The translations under genes and the position numbers were made by a program. The notes under the pieces are model-generated. The model had not been told where the DNA came from and searched no databases. It saw only the letters and a list, made by a program, of their open reading frames with translations. Below are positions 43,634 to 53,312 of a DNA stretch of 64,000 bases, piece after piece (positions within the stretch are counted from its first letter, which is position 1; each line of letters opens with the position of its first letter). The DNA lies in contig CAWIJK010000004.1 of assembly GCA_963836375.1 (NCBI GenBank), positions 620,001-684,000 of the forward strand. Reading direction: 5' to 3'. The stretch comes from CAWIJK01 sp963836375 (GTDB taxonomy: Bacteria; Actinomycetota; Acidimicrobiia; Acidimicrobiales; RAAP-2).

Positions 43634-45637
43634 TCAGCCGGCGGGCCGCAGCACCCGTCGGTGCTGGAGGAAGTCGACCAGCACGTAGCCGCCGAGCGAG
43701 TCGGGCGTCGTGTAGAAGGTCCGTCCCCCGTTGATCCTGGCGATCTGCTCGACGAAGGGGAATTGGGTGCGCTCGAGGTCGAGGGCGAAGACGTTGATGG
43801 TGATGCCGGCGCGGGTGCAGCGCACCACCTCGGCCATGGTGCGCCGCAGAGTCTCGGGCTCGGGCGGGTAGTCGAAGGCCACCTCGCCGTCGGGCTCGAT
43901 GTGGGCCGTCGGCTCGCCGTCGGTCACCACGATGATCTGCTTGGTGCCGTGCTGGTGGGCCAGCATCTTTCTGGCCATGAGCAGCGCGTGCTGCAGGTTG
44001 GTCCCGTAGACGTAGTCCCACATCGCGGTGGGCAGCTCCTCGGGCTTGATCTCCCGGGCCACCTCGCAGAAGCCGATGATGCCGAGGAAGTCGCGCGGGA
44101 AGCGGCTCGAGATGAGCGTGTGCAGGGCCATGGCCATCTTCTTGGCCGGCACGAAGTTGTCCCGCATCGGCATCGACATCGACAGGTCGACCAGCAAGGC
44201 GGTGGCCGAGCGGGTGAGGGCCTCGGTCTCGACCACCTCGAAGTCGTCGGGCGCCAGGCGCACCGGGACCCCCGAGCCCGAGCGCCGGATGGCGTTGTGC
44301 ACGGTCTGGGACAGGTGAAGATTGAACGGGTCGCCGTACTCGTAGGGCTTGGTCGTCTCCTCGCGGTCGTGGCCCGTCCCCGACCAGGTCGCCTTGTGGT
44401 CCCCCAGGCGGTCCTTGGCCACCTGGGAGAACAGGTCGCTCAGGGCCTTGTGCCCCAGACGGCGCACCCCCTTGGGGGTGAGCTCGGTCCGCCCGCCCTT
44501 GTTCTCGATCAGGCCGGCCTCGGCCAGCTCCCGGGTGAGCCGGGCCAGCCGGTCGAGCGAGCGGGCGGCGTCCTCGCCCAGGTGGCGGGCCACCTCGTCG
44601 AGGTCGACCTCGCTCAGGGCGGCCGGCGAGGAGGCCGACTGGAGCATGTCTTCGATCCCGTCGAGTTCGCCCAGTTGGGCGGCCAGGTCGGTGGCCTGGC
44701 CCAGGCCCATCGGCGCGTCGCCGCTGAAGCGGTAGCCCTGGCCCCACCCGGCCCCAGGCACGGCCCGGGCCAGGTTGCGGCTCAGCCGGTCGACCTGCCA
44801 GCGCAGGTCCATGTCCTCGAGCAGCGACTCGGCCAACGAGCGCAGCTGGTCGCGTTGTTCGGGCGAGAGCGACTGCCACATGGCCTCGGCCGCCGCCATG
44901 CGGGCGGCCAGCTGCTCGAGCAGCTCGTCGAGGGAGCCCGCACCCGGAAACATGTCCCCGAAGCGCTCCATGAACTCCTCGAAGGACGGGTCCAGCGGCT
45001 CGCCGGCCTCGCGCTGTTCGATCATCGTGTTCAGCGCGTCGAAGGCCTCGCGCATGCGCTGGAGCTCGGCCGGGTCGGGCGAGCTGAGCGCCTCGGTCAT
45101 GCCCTTGAAGTAGGTGTCGGCCACCTCCTTGCGCAGTTCTTCGACGAGTTGTTCGAACCTCTCGCGGGCCTCGCTAGAGACGAAGTCGTAGTGCTGGAGC
45201 CCGCGGACCTTGCCGGCCAGGTCCCCGGGCAGCAGGTCGAGGGCCATCCGCTTCTCGGTGGTGACGTCGTTCGTGACCTCCTGGCGGCGGTCGTCGCCGG
45301 ACAGGCGGGCCTCGTCGTCCAGCTCGTCGATGGCGGCCCGCTCGGTGTCGAGGAGCTCGTCGAGCTGCTCGGACACCCGGGCGAACTCGGCGTCCGGATC
45401 GCCCTGTTCGAGCAGCTCGGCCCGGCGCCGCCGGACCCGTTCGAGCAGGTCGCGCAGGCCCTGGATCTGTTCGCCGTCGGGGGTGCGCATGCCGCTGCGC
45501 AACAGGCGCCGCAGCGCGTCGTCGAGGTCGCCCCCCGATAACAGGTCGTCGGTCAGGCCGGCCAGGAGGTCGTCGGGATCGAGGTCGGCGAACTCCTGGC
45601 TCCCGTCCCAGCGCAGGTAGTCGTAGCGGGCGGTCAC
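43634..45637 (-). CDS. VWA-domain protein, MoxR partner (BchD/CobT-like)
   Basis: The 667-residue protein has long, charged, partly coiled-coil sequence in the first 430 residues. A von Willebrand A domain follows at about 450-660, with an intact metal site: DLSMS in LLVDLSMSMPMRDN, and IVVTDGEP later. The start is TTARYDYLRWDGSQEFADL-like (GTG 45637). The MoxR AAA+ gene ends 23 bases upstream, so this is the classic MoxR-VWA pair that remodels or activates other proteins. The client is unknown, and magnesium chelatase activity is not implied. Confidence 0.87.
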   Translation of the reverse strand: MTARYDYLRWDGSQEFADLDPDDLLAGLTDDLLSGGDLDDALRRLLRSGMRTPDGEQIQGLRDLLERVRRRRAELLEQGDPDAEFARVSEQLDELLDTERAAIDELDDEARLSGDDRRQEVTNDVTTEKRMALDLLPGDLAGKVRGLQHYDFVSSEARERFEQLVEELRKEVADTYFKGMTEALSSPDPAELQRMREAFDALNTMIEQREAGEPLDPSFEEFMERFGDMFPGAGSLDELLEQLAARMAAAEAMWQSLSPEQRDQLRSLAESLLEDMDLRWQVDRLSRNLARAVPGAGWGQGYRFSGDAPMGLGQATDLAAQLGELDGIEDMLQSASSPAALSEVDLDEVARHLGEDAARSLDRLARLTRELAEAGLIENKGGRTELTPKGVRRLGHKALSDLFSQVAKDRLGDHKATWSGTGHDREETTKPYEYGDPFNLHLSQTVHNAIRRSGSGVPVRLAPDDFEVVETEALTRSATALLVDLSMSMPMRDNFVPAKKMAMALHTLISSRFPRDFLGIIGFCEVAREIKPEELPTAMWDYVYGTNLQHALLMARKMLAHQHGTKQIIVVTDGEPTAHIEPDGEVAFDYPPEPETLRRTMAEVVRCTRAGITINVFALDLERTQFPFVEQIARINGGRTFYTTPDSLGGYVLVDFLQHRRVLRPAG

Positions 45638-45659
45638 CGCGCCACTGGGCCTTGGCCGG

Positions 45660-47113
45660 TCACTTGCGGCTCCGGTACAGGGCCCGAGCCCCCGAGGCGT
45701 CCTTGTTGAGGCGCTTGGTCAGGTGCAGGCCCTCGAGGAGGAACTCGAGTGCGCTGGCCAGAAGGGCCGGGGACTCCTCGGCGTCGGGGCCGGCCAGCGC
45801 CCGGGTCGGGGGCTCGAGGGCCGGCAGGTCGCGCAGCACGCCCAGGTACTCGGCCGCCGGCAGGTCGTCACCGGCGTGGACGACCACCCCGGGGTCGAAG
45901 GAGGCCAGCACCGCCTGGGGGTCGGCCAGGGTGACCCGCCGGCGGAAGACGCTGAGCACGGCGGCCGAGACCAGCTGGGCCACCACCTCGTCCTCGCGGC
46001 CCTCCTCGAGCGCCTCCACCTCGATCTTGCCCTGGGTGGACGGGACCAGGGCCGAGAGGTCCGAGACCCGGGGCACGGCCACCGGCTCGCCGGTGCGCAG
46101 GGCCCGGCGGACGGCGTTGGCCACCAGGGTCTCGTAGTTGGCGATGGTCAGGCGGACCGAGACCCCGCTGCGCTGGTTGAGGTGGGGGCTGCGCCGGGCC
46201 AGCTGGCTGACCTCGGCCACCACCTCTTGGAGGTAGTCGGGCACGGTCACCGGCGGCCCGCCGGCCGCCAGCTCGGCCTCGGACACCATGATGGCCACCT
46301 CGGTCCGGGCGTCGGGGGGGTAGTGGGTCCGGATCTGGGCCCCGAAGCGGTCCTTCAGCGGGGTGATGATCCGACCCCGGTTGGTGTAGTCCTCGGGGTT
46401 GGCCGTGGCCACCAGCACCACGTCGATGGGCAGGCGGATCCGGTGGCCCCGGATCTGCACGTCGCGCTCTTCGAGCACGTTGAGCAGGCCGACCTGGATG
46501 CGCTCGGCCAGGTCGGGCAGCTCGTTGATGGCGAAGATCCCCCGGTTGACCCGCGGGACCAGGCCGTAGTGGATGGCCAGTTCGTCGGAGAGGTAGCGGC
46601 CCTCGGCGATCTTGATCGGGTCGACCTCGCCGATCAGGTCGGCGATCGAGGTGTCGGGGGTGGCCAGCTTCTCGCCGTAGCGGTCGGCCCGGTGGATCCA
46701 GCCGATCCGGGTCTCCTCGCCCTCCTCGGCCACGCGCAGCCGGGCGAAGCGCGAGGTCGGCAGGTAGGGGTCGTCGTTGATCTCAGAACCCGCGATCACC
46801 GGCAACCACTCGTCGAGCAGGCCCACCATGGCCCGGATCAGTCGGGTCTTGGCCTGGCCCCGCTCGCCCAGCAAGATCACGTCGTGACCGGCCAACAGGG
46901 CGTTCTCGAGCTGGGGGATGACCGTCTCGTCGAAGCCCAGGACCCCCTCGATCAGCGGGGCGCCCGCCGCGATCCGCGCCGCGGCGTTGCGCCGCATCTC
47001 GAGGGCGACCGGCACCGACTGCCACCCCGAGGCCCGCAGGTCACCGAGCGTCCTCGCCAGGTCGTGTGGCGGGGTGGGGATGTGGTGGGGGGAGGGAGCG
47101 GTGCGTCGGCCAT
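45660..47113 (-). CDS. MoxR-type AAA+ ATPase (magnesium-chelatase subunit I-like)
   Basis: The protein has TLGDLRASGWQSVPVALEMRR at its head, Walker A LLGERGQAKTR, then VNRGIFAINELPDLAERIQVGLLN (Walker B region) and sensor VLVATANPEDYTNRGRII. It is about 470-480 residues, and the VWA gene follows. The start is unclear: the frame has no ATG or GTG before TLGDLRASG. ATG 47113 (MADAPLPPP...) would join the frame if one C is missing in the six-base run at 47087-47092; ATG 46997 is an intact but short alternative. Confidence 0.83.
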
Positions 47114-47355
47114 GGGCCGAGCCTACGCCCGGTCCCAGCGGGCGTGACCCCGCCGGGGGCCGATCGGCTCCATCGCCCGTGGCGATCGGCGGCGGCCCGG
47201 CGGGCCGCCCGCCGCGACGGCCGGGCACGAGTTGCGCCCCCGTGCCCATCATCTGGAAAGATGGCCCCGCCCGCCCCCCGGCCGACCGCCGGCGCGGCTG
47301 CCAGACATGTGGCCCGGACAGCCTGTCGCCCGAGGGCGTGGGGAAGGAGGACGGT

Positions 47356-48177
47356 GTGACGACGGTGGACAACGCAACCGCGACCCCGGTCGAGATCGCC
47401 GGGACCCGCGGCGGCCCGGACGTCCCGACCCTGCGCCAGGACGGCTGGTGGGTCCAGCCGCTGGTCACCGGCACCGTGCTGATCACCTTCGTCGTGTACT
47501 CGACCTGGGCCGCCTTCGTGAACAAGAACTACTACGTCGGCGCGGCAATGCACCGCGACCTCATCTCGCCGTTCTACTCGCCGTGCATCGCTGCGAGCTG
47601 TGTGCCCGGGAGCCACCCGTCGACCGTGATCACCTGGTGGACGCTCTCGCCCGCGCTGTTGATCCTGATCTTCCCGCTCGGCTTCCGGCTCACCTGCTAC
47701 TACTACCGCCGCGCCTACTACCGGTCGATCTGGCTGTCGCCGCCCAACTGCGCCGTGGCCGACGCCCACGGGAACTACTCGGGCGAGACCCGCTTCCCCC
47801 TGATCCTCCAGAACGCCCACCGGTGGTTCTTCTACTTCGGGCTCGTGTTCAACGTGATCTTGACCATCGACGCCGTGGTGGCCTTCAACCAGCCCGGGAT
47901 CGGCATCGGGGTCACCGTCGGCACCCTGGTGCTGGTGGTCAACGCCACCTTGCTCTGGCTCTACAGCCTGAGCTGCCACTCGTGCCGGCACCTGTGCGGC
48001 GGGCAGGTCAAGACGTTCTCCGAGCACCCGGTCCGCTACCGCTTCTGGAAGATCGTCTCGCCGCTCAACGCCCACCACATGAAGTTCGCCTGGGCCAGCC
48101 TGGTCTTCGTGGCCTGCACCGACCTCTACGTGCGGCTGGTGGCCAGCGGCACCATCACCGACTGGCGGCTCTTCTGA
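47356..48177 (+). CDS. sdhC: Succinate dehydrogenase membrane anchor, five-helix type
   Basis: The 273-residue protein has five hydrophobic segments (about residues 33-58, 90-115, 150-175, 183-208, 238-260). Histidines next to helices (NAHRWFF, CHSCRHLC, NAHHMKF) are possible heme or quinone-site residues. It is directly upstream of sdhA and sdhB, and such single-subunit five-helix anchors are typical of the actinobacterial type of complex II. GTG 47356 has GGAAGGAGG upstream. Classical SdhC/SdhD two-subunit anchors are absent. Confidence 0.8.
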   Translation: MTTVDNATATPVEIAGTRGGPDVPTLRQDGWWVQPLVTGTVLITFVVYSTWAAFVNKNYYVGAAMHRDLISPFYSPCIAASCVPGSHPSTVITWWTLSPALLILIFPLGFRLTCYYYRRAYYRSIWLSPPNCAVADAHGNYSGETRFPLILQNAHRWFFYFGLVFNVILTIDAVVAFNQPGIGIGVTVGTLVLVVNATLLWLYSLSCHSCRHLCGGQVKTFSEHPVRYRFWKIVSPLNAHHMKFAWASLVFVACTDLYVRLVASGTITDWRLF

Positions 48178-48226
48178 CCGGCGGGCGCCGGGCGTAACGG
48201 GCAACGAGAGGAACGACGAAGGACCG

Positions 48227-50041
48227 ATGGCCGAGTACGAATCCCACACCTACGACGTGATCGTGATCGGCGCCGGCGGCGCCGGGCTCCGGGCCGCCAT
48301 CGAGGCCAAGGACCGGGGGCTGCGCACGGCACTGGTCTGCAAGTCCCTCCTGGGCAAGGCCCACACGGTGATGGCCGAGGGCGGGGTGGCGGCGGCCATG
48401 GGCAACGTCTACCCCGAGGACAACTGGAAGGTGCACTTCCGCGACACCATGCGCGGCGGCAAGATGCTGAACAACTGGCGCATGGCCCAGCTCCACGCCC
48501 AGGAGGCGCCCGACCGGGTGCACGAGCTCGAGGCCTGGGGGGCCCTGTTCGACCGGACCACCGACGGGCGGATCACCCAGCGCGACTTCGGCGGCCACCG
48601 CTACGCCCGCCTGGCCCACGTGGGCGACCGCACCGGGCTCGAGCTGATCCGCACCCTCCAGCAGAAGGCGGTGGCCTCGGACATCGACGTCTTCATGGAG
48701 TGCAAGGTGCTGCGCCTGCTCCACGACGCCGACGGCCGGGTCTCGGGGGCGGTCGGCTACTGGCGCCCCACCGGCGAGTTCGTGGTCTTCGAGGCCAAGG
48801 CGGTCGTGCTGGCCACCGGGTCGATCGGCAAGTCCTGGCAGTACACGTCGAACAGCTGGGAGTCGACCGGCGACGGCCACGCCATGGCCCTGTGGGCGGG
48901 GGCCGACGTCATCGACATGGAGTGCGTCCAGTTCCACCCCACCGGCATGGTCTGGCCGCTGTCGGTCCGGGGGATCCTGGTCACCGAGGGGGTGCGGGGC
49001 GACGGCGGGGTCCTGCGCAACTCCGAGGGCAAGCGGTTCATGTTCGACTACGTGGCCCCGATGTTCCGGGCCGAGACGGCCGAGACCGAGGAGGAGGCCG
49101 ACCGCTGGTACGAGGACCACGCCAACAACCGGCGCACCCCTGACCTGCTGCCCCGCGACGAGGTGGCCCGGGCCATCAACTCCGAGGTCAAGGCCGGCCG
49201 GGGCAGCCCGCACGGCGGCGTCTTCCTCGACATCGCCTCGCGGCGCTCGGCCGAGTACATCCGCCGCCGCCTGCCCTCGATGTACCACCAGTTCATGGAG
49301 CTGGCCGGGGTCGACATCACGGCCGAGCCGATGGAGGTGGGACCGACCTGCCACTACATGATGGGCGGGGTCCGGGTCGACGGCGACACCGAGGCGGCCA
49401 CCGTCCCGGGCCTCTTCGCCGCCGGCGAGGTGGCCGGCGGGATGCACGGCGCCAACCGCCTGGGCGGCAACTCGCTCTCGGACCTGCTGGTCTTCGGGCG
49501 GCGGGCCGGCATCGGGGCCTCCGACTTCGCGGAGGCCCGGACCGGCGACCCGGTGGTGGACCACGGCGAGGTCGACCAGGCCATCGCCGCGTCGGTCGAG
49601 CCCTTCGGGCGCGACGGCGGGGAGAACCCCTACGACGTCCACCAGGACCTCCAGGACGTGATGCAGTCGCTGGTCGGGATCATCCGCACCGGCCCCGAGC
49701 TCGAAGAGGCCCTGGGCAAGCTCGACGAGCTCCGGGCCCGGGCCGACAAGCTGAGCGTCCAGGGGGGCCGGGTCTACAACCCGGGGTGGAACCTCGCCAC
49801 CGACCTCCCCTCCATGCTGACCGTGTCCACCGCGGTGGCCCAGGGGGCCCTGGCCCGCACCGAGAGCCGGGGCGGCCACACCCGCGAGGACTTCCCGACG
49901 GCCGACCCCGAGCTGGGCAAGGTCAACTTCGTCCAGCGCCAGGTGGACCCCCGCGGCCCCGACGCCCCGATCACCATCGGGCCCGAGCCCATCCCCGAGA
50001 TGCCGGCCGAGCTTCGCGAGCTCCTGGAGGACGCAAAGTGA
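48227..50041 (+). CDS. sdhA: Succinate dehydrogenase flavoprotein subunit
   Basis: The 604-residue protein has the FAD-binding Rossmann motif VIVIGAGGAGLRAAIEA (residues 12-28) and the substrate/FAD histidine region (KAHTVMAEGGVAAAMGN). The catalytic loop DMECVQFHPTGM and C-terminal GGNSLSDLLVFG are present. It oxidises succinate to fumarate with covalently bound FAD on the cytoplasmic side of complex II. It lies in the sdhCAB operon and overlaps sdhB by 4 bases (GTGA at 50038). The ATG is preceded by ACGAGAGGAACGACG. Confidence 0.95.
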   Translation: MAEYESHTYDVIVIGAGGAGLRAAIEAKDRGLRTALVCKSLLGKAHTVMAEGGVAAAMGNVYPEDNWKVHFRDTMRGGKMLNNWRMAQLHAQEAPDRVHELEAWGALFDRTTDGRITQRDFGGHRYARLAHVGDRTGLELIRTLQQKAVASDIDVFMECKVLRLLHDADGRVSGAVGYWRPTGEFVVFEAKAVVLATGSIGKSWQYTSNSWESTGDGHAMALWAGADVIDMECVQFHPTGMVWPLSVRGILVTEGVRGDGGVLRNSEGKRFMFDYVAPMFRAETAETEEEADRWYEDHANNRRTPDLLPRDEVARAINSEVKAGRGSPHGGVFLDIASRRSAEYIRRRLPSMYHQFMELAGVDITAEPMEVGPTCHYMMGGVRVDGDTEAATVPGLFAAGEVAGGMHGANRLGGNSLSDLLVFGRRAGIGASDFAEARTGDPVVDHGEVDQAIAASVEPFGRDGGENPYDVHQDLQDVMQSLVGIIRTGPELEEALGKLDELRARADKLSVQGGRVYNPGWNLATDLPSMLTVSTAVAQGALARTESRGGHTREDFPTADPELGKVNFVQRQVDPRGPDAPITIGPEPIPEMPAELRELLEDAK

Positions 50042-51156
50042 CCGAGGCGCCGGACCCCGTCTCCCCCACCGCCGACGAGCCGGCACCGGCCGGCGGCGCG
50101 CCCGAGGCACCGGCCGCCACCTCCGAGGCGCCGGCCACCGGCGCCGACGGGTCGGCCGGGACGGCCGCCCAGCCGCCGACAGACGCCGGGCCCTCCCGGG
50201 TGAACACCGACGCCGACGCCGGGGCGGCCGAGGGCCCGGTCGCCGGCGAGGGCGAGCTCGCCATGCACGTCTGGCGGGGCGACCCCGAGGGCGGCGAGTT
50301 CACCGAGTACAACCTCCCGGCCGTCGAGGGCGAGGTGGTCCTCGACGTCGTCCACCGCATCCAGGCCACCTTGGAGCCCGATCTGGCCTGCCGCTGGAAT
50401 TGCAAGGCCGGCAAGTGCGGCTCGTGCTCGGCCGAGATCAACGGCAAGCCCCGGCTGATGTGCATGACCAGGATGGACACCCTGCCCGAGGGCCCGGTCA
50501 CCATCGCCCCGATGCGGACCTTCCCGATCGTCCGCGACCTGGTCACCGACGTCAGCTTCAACTACGAGGTGGCCAAGACGGTCCCGCCCTTCCAACCGCC
50601 GCCCGAGCCCGAGGGCGGCTACCGCATGCAGCAGATCGACGTCGAGCGGGGCCAGGAGTTCCGCAAGTGCATCGAGTGCTTCATGTGCCAGGACGTCTGC
50701 CACGTGATCCGCGATCACGAGGAGAACAAGACCCGCTACGCCGGGCCCCGCTTCTTCATCCGGTTCGCGGAGCTCGAGATGCACCCCCTCGACACCAACG
50801 ACCGCCGCGAGTACGTCCGCCAGGAGGGCGGCCTCGGGATGTGCAACATCACCAAGTGCTGCACCGAGGTCTGCCCCGAGCACATCAAGATCACCGACAA
50901 CGGGATCATCCCGATGAAAGAGCGGGTGGTCGACGCCTCCTACGACCCGATCGGCTGGCTGGGGCGCAAGATCCTGCGCCGGACCAAGAAGACCCCGGCC
51001 GAGGCGGCCGGGTCGACGGCGGTCGCCCTCGGGGGGTCCGCCCCCGCCGTGGCGGCCGAGCCCGGTGGGGACCCGGCGCCCGACGCCGGGCCGGCCGACG
51101 ACCCCGGCGGGGCCACCTCCGGCCCGCCGGGCGGGGGCGACACCACCCCCAGGTAG
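50038..51156 (+). CDS. sdhB: Succinate dehydrogenase iron-sulfur subunit with long N- and C-terminal extensions
   Basis: The 372-residue protein carries all three clusters: [2Fe-2S] CRWNCKAGKCGSC near 116-128, [4Fe-4S] CIECFMCQDVC, and [3Fe-4S] CNITKCCTEVCPEH. Normal SdhB is about 240-250 residues. Here a 75-residue Pro/Ala/Glu-rich head and a 50-residue Gly/Pro-rich tail are added; both look disordered and need not be functional. It overlaps sdhA by four bases (GTG start 50038), which suggests translational coupling. Confidence 0.93.
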   Translation: MTEAPDPVSPTADEPAPAGGAPEAPAATSEAPATGADGSAGTAAQPPTDAGPSRVNTDADAGAAEGPVAGEGELAMHVWRGDPEGGEFTEYNLPAVEGEVVLDVVHRIQATLEPDLACRWNCKAGKCGSCSAEINGKPRLMCMTRMDTLPEGPVTIAPMRTFPIVRDLVTDVSFNYEVAKTVPPFQPPPEPEGGYRMQQIDVERGQEFRKCIECFMCQDVCHVIRDHEENKTRYAGPRFFIRFAELEMHPLDTNDRREYVRQEGGLGMCNITKCCTEVCPEHIKITDNGIIPMKERVVDASYDPIGWLGRKILRRTKKTPAEAAGSTAVALGGSAPAVAAEPGGDPAPDAGPADDPGGATSGPPGGGDTTPR

Positions 51157-51167
51157 GGTCTGGCGGC

Positions 51168-51599
51168 GTGCCCCGCTTCTACTCCGCCGAGTGGGTGGCC
51201 GCCTTCAACGAGCAGGTGGCTGGCGTGGACCCCGCCTCGGTCGACCTCGGGGCCTCGCTGGCCGCCACGGGGGGCCGCTTCTCGGTCACCCAGGTCATCG
51301 AGGGCGCGCCGGCCGAGGAGGGCGGCCCGGGCGAGCAGGTGGTGGCCACCCTGTCGGTCGACGACCACACGGTCACCCTCGCCCTGGGACCCCCCGACAG
51401 CGGACGGGCCGACGTGACCGTGCTCCTCTCGTGGACCGACGCGGCGGCCATGTCCCGGGGCGAGCTCGACGCCGCCGGGGCCCTGGCCGCCGGCCGGGTC
51501 CGGGTGCGCGGCGACCTGGCGGTGCTGGTCGCCGCCCAGGGCCTCCTCGCCGAGGCGGCCGGACGCCTGGCCGACCTGCAGGCCGCCACCACCTACTGA
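51168..51599 (+). CDS. SCP2 sterol-carrier-domain protein
   Basis: The 143-residue protein starts VPRFYSAEWVAAFNEQVAGVD and ends with ADVTVLLSWTDAAAMSRGELDAAGALAAGRVRVRGDLAVLVAAQ, a clear SCP2-like lipid-binding fold (compare the tail of the aminotransferase at 13079-14812). It lies 11 bases after sdhB and on the same strand, so it may be co-transcribed by read-through. GTG 51168 is the start. The ligand is unknown. Confidence 0.78.
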   Translation: MPRFYSAEWVAAFNEQVAGVDPASVDLGASLAATGGRFSVTQVIEGAPAEEGGPGEQVVATLSVDDHTVTLALGPPDSGRADVTVLLSWTDAAAMSRGELDAAGALAAGRVRVRGDLAVLVAAQGLLAEAAGRLADLQAATTY

Positions 51600-51726
51600 G
51601 CGCCCGGCGGCGCGACCCCGACGGGCCCCGCCGGCCGGTGCCCTACGATCTCGCCCGACGCCGGGCGGCGCCTCGGCCGGCCCGGCCAGCCGGCCAGAGC
51701 ACTGAGTCGAGCACAGGGAGTTGGCG

Positions 51727-52161
51727 ATGACCGAGATCGTGGACCCGGCCCAACGGCTGGGCGAGGTGGTGGGGACCCCGTTCCAGCAGTTCCTCGGGGC
51801 GCGCTGGTCGGCGGTCGACGGCGACCCCGACGCGGTCGCCGTCGAGCTGACCCTGCGGCCCGAGCTCTGCGGCCCGGCCGGTTCGCTCGAGGGGGGCGTC
51901 GTGGCCACCCTGGCCGACGTGGCCGGGGCCTCGGTGGTGGCCCGGGCCCTCGGGACCCTGGTGGCCACCGAGCACATCTCGATCTCCTACCTCGCGCCGG
52001 GGCGCGTCGGTCCGGTCCGGGCCGTGGGCACCCTGCTGCGGGCGGGCCGGCGCGACGGCGTGACCGAGGTCCGGGTCACCGACCGGGGCAACGGGGACCG
52101 CCTGATGGCCGTGGCCCTGGTGACCGTCCGGGGACTCGGGGACCGCCCGGCCGGGTCCTGA
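51727..52161 (+). CDS. PaaI-type hotdog thioesterase
   Basis: The 144-residue protein has the hotdog pattern: FQQFLGARWSAVDG, then PAGSLEGGVVATLADVAGASVV (the catalytic-helix region), ATEHISISYLAPG and GDRLMAVALVTV. Such proteins hydrolyse acyl-CoA thioesters, and the acyl group cannot be told. ATG 51727 has GGGAG 8 bases upstream; an in-frame TTG two codons earlier is possible. Confidence 0.82.
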   Translation: MTEIVDPAQRLGEVVGTPFQQFLGARWSAVDGDPDAVAVELTLRPELCGPAGSLEGGVVATLADVAGASVVARALGTLVATEHISISYLAPGRVGPVRAVGTLLRAGRRDGVTEVRVTDRGNGDRLMAVALVTVRGLGDRPAGS

Positions 52162-52178
52162 GTGCTGCCGGGTCCTGG

Positions 52179-53312
52179 TCAGGGCGGCGCAGGGCGCGAC
52201 GCTGCGAAGGGCCCGAGGTCGAGGCCGGGGGGGACGCCGGTGGCCAGGTCGGCCAGCACCTCGCCCAGGAGCGGGGCGAACTTGAACCCGTGGCCCGAGG
52301 TGCCCGCCCCCACCACCACCCGGCCGATCCGGTCGAGGACGAAGTCGGTATCGGCCGAGTTGTCGTAGAGGCAGCGCTCGGTCGCCACCGGGTCGGGGTC
52401 CTGGCCGGGCAGCACCCGCCGGGCGGCGTCGCGCAGCCGGGCCACGGCGGCCGGGTCGTCGACGAGGGCGGCGGCGGCCGGGTCGACCGGGGGCCCGGCC
52501 CCGTGGAAGGCGATCTTGTAGCGCCGGCCGTCGGGCTCGGGCAGGCCGTAGAGGGCGGGCCGGCCCCACTCGACGAAGACCGGCGGGGTGGGGGCGGTGC
52601 CGGTCGGGGCCAGGTAGGCCACCTGTTCGAGGGTGGCGGTCAGGGCGAGCCGGGGGGCGCCGGGGCCGACCAGCGCGCCGCTCTCGGCCCCGGCGCAGAC
52701 CACGACGCTCTGGGCCACCACGCGCTGGGCCACCGCGCTCTCTGCCACCGCGCTCTCTGCCACCGCGCGCTGGGCCGGGACGAGGCGCGCCGTGACCCGT
52801 CGGCCGTCGTCGGCCAGGTCGGCGACCGCGGTGCACTCGGCCAGCTCGAAGTCCCCCCGGCCGAAGGCGGCCAGGCAGCGGTCCGCCGCCAGCACCCCCG
52901 AGGCCGCTTCGAACAGGGCCGGCCCGGGCACCGACAACCCGGGCCAGCGCTCGGCCACCGAGCCGGCGGGCAGCCGCTCGACCGGGGCGCCGGCCGCGCC
53001 CAGGGCCGCGGCCAGGGGGCCGAGCCCCCCGCCGAAGGTCACCTGGCCGGTGGTGGCCAGCAGCGGCCGGCCGGCCTCGTCCTCGAGGCGCCGCCAGCCC
53101 CGCTCGGCCGCCTGGGCCATGGCCACGTAGCGGGGCTCTTCGTACCCGAGGCGGAAGATCCGGGCCGTGCCCTTGGAACCGGAGCGCTCGTGGCCGACGG
53201 TGGCCCGCTCGACCACCAGCACCGACCGGCCCCGCCGGGCGAGCGACCAGGCGGCCGAGAGGCCGAGCACCCCGGCCCCGACGACGAGGTGGTCGACGTC
53301 AGTCCGGGGCAT
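52179..53312 (-). CDS. FAD-dependent oxidase, sarcosine/N-methyltryptophan oxidase family
   Basis: The 377-residue protein has the FAD motif HLVVGAGVLGLSAAWSLARRG (residues about 8-28), the family motif GSKGTARIFRLGYEE and the C-terminal GRVVVGAGTSGHGFKFAPLLGEVLADL, where sarcosine-oxidase-type enzymes bind FAD. The internal repeat AVAESAVAESAV... (about 185-205) is a 24-bp-type duplication. It overlaps the stop of the GNAT gene by 14 bases. The substrate is probably an N-methylated amine or amino acid. Confidence 0.85.
   Translation of the reverse strand: MPRTDVDHLVVGAGVLGLSAAWSLARRGRSVLVVERATVGHERSGSKGTARIFRLGYEEPRYVAMAQAAERGWRRLEDEAGRPLLATTGQVTFGGGLGPLAAALGAAGAPVERLPAGSVAERWPGLSVPGPALFEAASGVLAADRCLAAFGRGDFELAECTAVADLADDGRRVTARLVPAQRAVAESAVAESAVAQRVVAQSVVVCAGAESGALVGPGAPRLALTATLEQVAYLAPTGTAPTPPVFVEWGRPALYGLPEPDGRRYKIAFHGAGPPVDPAAAALVDDPAAVARLRDAARRVLPGQDPDPVATERCLYDNSADTDFVLDRIGRVVVGAGTSGHGFKFAPLLGEVLADLATGVPPGLDLGPFAASRPAPP

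Noticed and set aside
43938..44318. VWA gene as a magnesium chelatase for chlorophyll synthesis
   Set aside because: No other chlorophyll or cobalamin genes nearby; the pair is a general MoxR-VWA type.
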